Source: Sulfurovum sp. (GTDB taxonomy: Bacteria > Campylobacterota > Campylobacteria > Campylobacterales > Sulfurovaceae). From it: a stretch of 8,202 nt of DNA. Of the stretch, positions 6,168 to 8,202 are shown piece after piece (within the stretch, counting starts at the first letter, position 1; each line of letters starts with the position of its first letter). The stretch is from contig JALVGO010000244.1 in assembly GCA_027029065.1 (NCBI GenBank), positions 1 through 8,202 of the forward strand, written 5' to 3'. The notes below the pieces were generated by a model. It did no database searches and was not told the origin of the DNA. It saw only the letters and a program-made list of their open reading frames with translations. Both the position numbers and the translations under genes were made by a program.

Positions 6168-7670
6168 TTGCGTAAAATTATACTTATACACTTGTTTGTC
6201 ACAGTAGCATACATTTTTGCATATACGGAGAGCCACAGAGAGCTTTGTAAGAAGGTTGATCAAGTCGCACATGAAGCGGAAACGATATATAAAAAGTTTA
6301 AAGATCCCGAAAATGCGTTGCTTTTGATGAAGCATAGCGTCTTTTCGAGAGTATTGTATCAAAAGCCAAAATGCATGGAGAACAAATCCTATATCAAGTA
6401 TATCAACCTTTATGCCAAATATCTTTCTGAAACGACAAACTATGTGCGTCCAACGAGTTTTTTCGATAATTTTATCAAACGGTATCCGAAAAACGCACCG
6501 ATGTATCTTTATCTTGGAAATATTTACAGAAAGATGTTCACTCGTTCCGATTATAGAAAGTTCGAATACAAAGATAAAGCGTTAACATTATACAGTACCT
6601 ATATTGAGTTGTCCAAAAAACAGGGCTTTGAGGCAGATAAAGAGATACGCGATTATATTGCAAATGAAGGATTGGAAAAAGCAAAAAATACATGGGGCAA
6701 TTATCTCAACCCCGATGGTATAATAATTGATAATAGATTTATTGCCTTTTATCTTAACATGCAAAACCCCAAAAAAGTCGTTGCAACAGAAGTGACCGAT
6801 GCTATAAGTGTTAATTATTCATGGAAAGAATTTCATAACATCGACGCACAACATTTCGGAGCATATTGGATCGGTAGTCTTGTGTTTGACAAAGATCGCA
6901 AAATGCAAATTGCACTTTCACTTAGTTGGGCGAAAGTCAGAGTGATTATCGACGGTTTGTTAGTGTATGAGGGCAGAGGAAGTGCAGAGATTCCTTTTCT
7001 TTTCAAGCGAGGTAAACATAAAGTGGAGGTAGAGTATATCAATAATTGGCATACTGTGAACTTCACAATGCATATTTTACCTTTTCATAAACAGTACGAT
7101 CGAAATGCATTGAAAAAAGAGCTTTCCCGTTTTGGTGACGGATATGACGTATGGTATGTAGGTATGCATGAAAGCGGCAATGTTCGTAATCGTACGATGC
7201 TTTCTGTGCAAAAATCGAAGAGATCTGTGGTGTTGTTTTTGCAATCTTACAGACCGGTAGTTTGGAATATACAAAACAAATACGATACAAAAATCGATGC
7301 TATCGTTGTTGGAAAATCCAAACCGGGAAGCGAAGTACTCGGCGTTACGCATGATATTCCGATATATTATGCGGATTTTTGGCTTGCCAATACCAACGAA
7401 CTCTATCCAAATCATTGTAATTGTACCAGTGGTACTTTTCATTGTGAAGGATCGGGTATAGAAAGTGTAAATAACACACTTGTATCCTTAACTGGGAAAA
7501 AGGCTAACGGTTTTAGCGGAAAATATAAAGCCAAACTGTTAAAAGTTCCAGAAGTTATTTTGGATGATACCAAGTATACGGAGATCAAGAAAAAATTGAA
7601 AGAGATAGAAGAAAAAAGAAAGGCTTGCTTGAAAAATAACAATCCGAACTTTGATAAGGTATTTCAGTAA
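6168..7670 (+). CDS. Secreted protein with PA14-like domain, unknown function
   Basis: This 500-aa product is not one I can name. A TTG start is chosen because AGGGAG lies just upstream and a signal peptide begins at once (M-R-K-I-I-L-I-H, cleavage likely near residue 18). Residues about 20-200 are helical and Tyr/Lys-rich, with TPR-like stretches (M-Y-L-Y-L-G-N-I-Y; Y-S-T-Y-I-E-L). Residues 213-303 resemble a PA14-type beta fold: G-A-Y-W-I-G-S-L-V-F, V-I-I-D-G-L-L-V-Y-E-G, then F-K-R-G-K-H-K-V-E-V-E-Y. Residues 350-400 form another beta-rich part (S-V-V-L-F-L-Q-S-Y-R-P-V-V-W-N-I). A Cys cluster, H-C-N-C at 416-419 and H-C at 425-426, could bind a metal or form disulfides. A charged helix (470-490) ends it. 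The gene is more AT-rich than its neighbours, suggesting later acquisition. It is monocistronic. PA14 often binds carbohydrate, but no ligand is implied here. Confidence 0.85.
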   Translation: MRKIILIHLFVTVAYIFAYTESHRELCKKVDQVAHEAETIYKKFKDPENALLLMKHSVFSRVLYQKPKCMENKSYIKYINLYAKYLSETTNYVRPTSFFDNFIKRYPKNAPMYLYLGNIYRKMFTRSDYRKFEYKDKALTLYSTYIELSKKQGFEADKEIRDYIANEGLEKAKNTWGNYLNPDGIIIDNRFIAFYLNMQNPKKVVATEVTDAISVNYSWKEFHNIDAQHFGAYWIGSLVFDKDRKMQIALSLSWAKVRVIIDGLLVYEGRGSAEIPFLFKRGKHKVEVEYINNWHTVNFTMHILPFHKQYDRNALKKELSRFGDGYDVWYVGMHESGNVRNRTMLSVQKSKRSVVLFLQSYRPVVWNIQNKYDTKIDAIVVGKSKPGSEVLGVTHDIPIYYADFWLANTNELYPNHCNCTSGTFHCEGSGIESVNNTLVSLTGKKANGFSGKYKAKLLKVPEVILDDTKYTEIKKKLKEIEEKRKACLKNNNPNFDKVFQ

Positions 7671-7755
7671 CTAAAAACATAGCCTTTTCAAAAGTCGTAT
7701 ATTCACAGACTTAAGAATAATTATAATGCCAAAGAGCATACCAACCAGCATTAAA

Positions 7756-7787
7756 GATAGGCGAACGTATAAATACATTCACCTGTC
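7756..7787 (-). terminator. Hairpin between convergent genes, probable terminator
   Basis: GATAGGCGAACGTAT (7756-7770) and ATACATTCACCTGTC (7773-7787) form a 15-bp stem with three non-Watson-Crick positions around an AA spacer. Two of them become G-U pairs on the minus strand, so the fold is better there. It lies 21 bases past the stop of the small lipoprotein gene. A T-rich stretch after the stem (ATCTTTAATG) is weak. It may end both convergent transcripts. Confidence 0.5.
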
Positions 7788-7807
7788 TCTTTTTTGAGGA
7801 GGAGGAA

Positions 7808-7993
7808 CTATTTACCGCACTTTGCCGACTGGCACTTTGCGGCAGCTTTTTCACCGCCACACTTTTTGGCTTTGGCGTTGTCTCCCTGACATTTTCCCGA
7901 CTGACATTTTCCCGACACATCCGCAGTGTCTGTACATCCTGTAAATGAAACCATCGCAAAAGCGATCAACGATCCGATAAGTAGATTTCTCAT
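7808..7993 (-). CDS. Small Cys-rich lipoprotein with HvfA-like C-x4-C repeats
   Basis: A 61-aa lipoprotein from the ATG at 7993. An ATG one codon earlier (7996) is also possible, but the AGGAG site is better spaced for the second. The signal M-R-N-L-L-I-G-S-L-I-A-F-A-M-V ends in lipobox F-T-G-C, so Cys20 should be lipidated. The mature part repeats the peptide pattern of the gene at 5177-5434: K-C-Q-S-G-K-C-Q (C30/C35), a half unit K-K-C-G-G (C45), and K-C-Q-S-A-K-C-G-K at the C terminus (C54/C59). I infer a membrane-anchored relative of the HvfA-like metal-binding peptide. No enzyme or DoxX gene adjoins it within the window. It is divergent from the Tat-exported gene at 8135. Whether it is post-translationally modified cannot be told from sequence. 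Confidence 0.85.
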   Translation of the reverse strand: MRNLLIGSLIAFAMVSFTGCTDTADVSGKCQSGKCQGDNAKAKKCGGEKAAAKCQSAKCGK

Positions 7994-7996
7994 CAT

Positions 7997-8134
7997 GTTC
8001 TCCTGAGTTTGTAAATTGTTCTAAACACGAAGCAGTATAATATGTTTTGTGTGCAAGCTTTGTGTAGCCGTTTTGCACGAAGAGTGCACAGGAAAATTGT
8101 ATGATGCCGATTATCTATACACAAAGGAGCCATT
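7997..8134. promoter_or_regulatory. Divergent promoter region with operator-like palindrome
   Basis: AGTATAATAT at 8034-8043 holds a -10 for each strand: TATAAT rightward (8036-8041) and TATACT leftward (8039-8034), the latter suited to the small lipoprotein gene. A second rightward -10, TATGAT preceded by TG, lies at 8100-8105 and would give a 23-base leader for the gene at 8135. Between them TGCAC-GAAGA-GTGCA (8074-8088) is a short perfect inverted repeat just upstream of that -10, where an operator could lie. Confidence 0.4.
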
Positions 8135-8202
8135 GTGCAGCGTAGAGACTTTTTGGTAATGGGGTCAGTATTGACGCTTTCACCCTACCTCCATGCAGAA
8201 AC
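8135..8202 (+). CDS. Tat-exported protein, N-terminal fragment (runs off window)
   Basis: Only the first 22 codons are present. The GTG start is supported by AAAGGAG five bases upstream. The peptide begins Q-R-R-D-F-L-V, a twin-arginine (Tat) export motif, followed by a moderately hydrophobic stretch (M-G-S-V-L-T-L-S-P-Y-L) and an A-like cleavage region (H-A-E). The mature protein should therefore fold, perhaps with a cofactor, before export to the periplasm. The identity cannot be told from this fragment. Many Tat substrates of this kind are redox enzymes, including multicopper oxidases. Confidence 0.72.
   Translation, partial: MQRRDFLVMGSVLTLSPYLHAE

Noticed and set aside
6051..7785. 12-bp direct repeat TACATTCACCTG (6051-6062 and 7774-7785) flanking the secreted-protein gene as possible attachment or insertion ends
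   Set aside because: A 12-mer pair is expected about by chance in a window this long, the right copy is part of a hairpin, and no transposase or integrase is present.
7711..8078. Alternative leftward frames overlapping the small lipoprotein gene
   Set aside because: They lack signal peptides and start sites, and their Cys/Arg-rich content is the frame-shifted echo of the real repeats.

Overview
The window looks like part of a chromosome from a Campylobacterota (epsilonproteobacterial) species, probably a Sulfurovum/Sulfurimonas-type sulfur or hydrogen oxidiser. The clues are a MutS7-type mismatch-repair protein with a C-terminal HNH nuclease, promoters with clear TATAAT-like -10 boxes but poor -35 boxes, an rpmI-rplT pair without infC beside it, and heavy AGA use for arginine in the ribosomal genes. 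Species is inference only.

Layout. 1-126 is a heptanucleotide tandem repeat of 18 copies, cut by the window edge. 230-447 holds a promoter, the 4.5S signal recognition particle RNA (ffs) and tRNA-Ser(GGA), reading rightward. 528-3458 is the long leftward MutS7-HNH gene. 3536-3675 is an approximately 140-bp imperfect palindrome between the mutS7 promoter and a leftward tRNA-Arg(CCT). 3827-4584 is the rightward rpmI-rplT operon, ending in a strong hairpin terminator. 4577-5068 is a leftward coiled-coil lipoprotein. 5177-5889 is a leftward two-gene operon: a DoxX/HvfX-type membrane protein followed by a Cys-rich secreted peptide with the repeated C-x4-C signature of the HvfA-type copper-binding RiPP metallophores. 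6168-7670 is a rightward, AT-rich gene for a large secreted protein of unknown function with a PA14-like segment. 7808-7993 is a leftward small lipoprotein carrying the same C-x4-C repeats, and 8135-8202 is the start of a divergent Tat-exported protein.

The left half is core information processing (protein targeting, tRNAs, ribosome, mismatch repair). The right third is envelope and periplasm biology, and is the most interesting part. It has two peptides with the same metallophore-like cysteine repeat, one soluble and one predicted to be lipid-anchored, plus a DoxX-family partner. The modifying enzymes known for such peptides (MNIO/DUF692 and its DUF2063 partner) are not in the window, so they must lie elsewhere if the peptides are modified.
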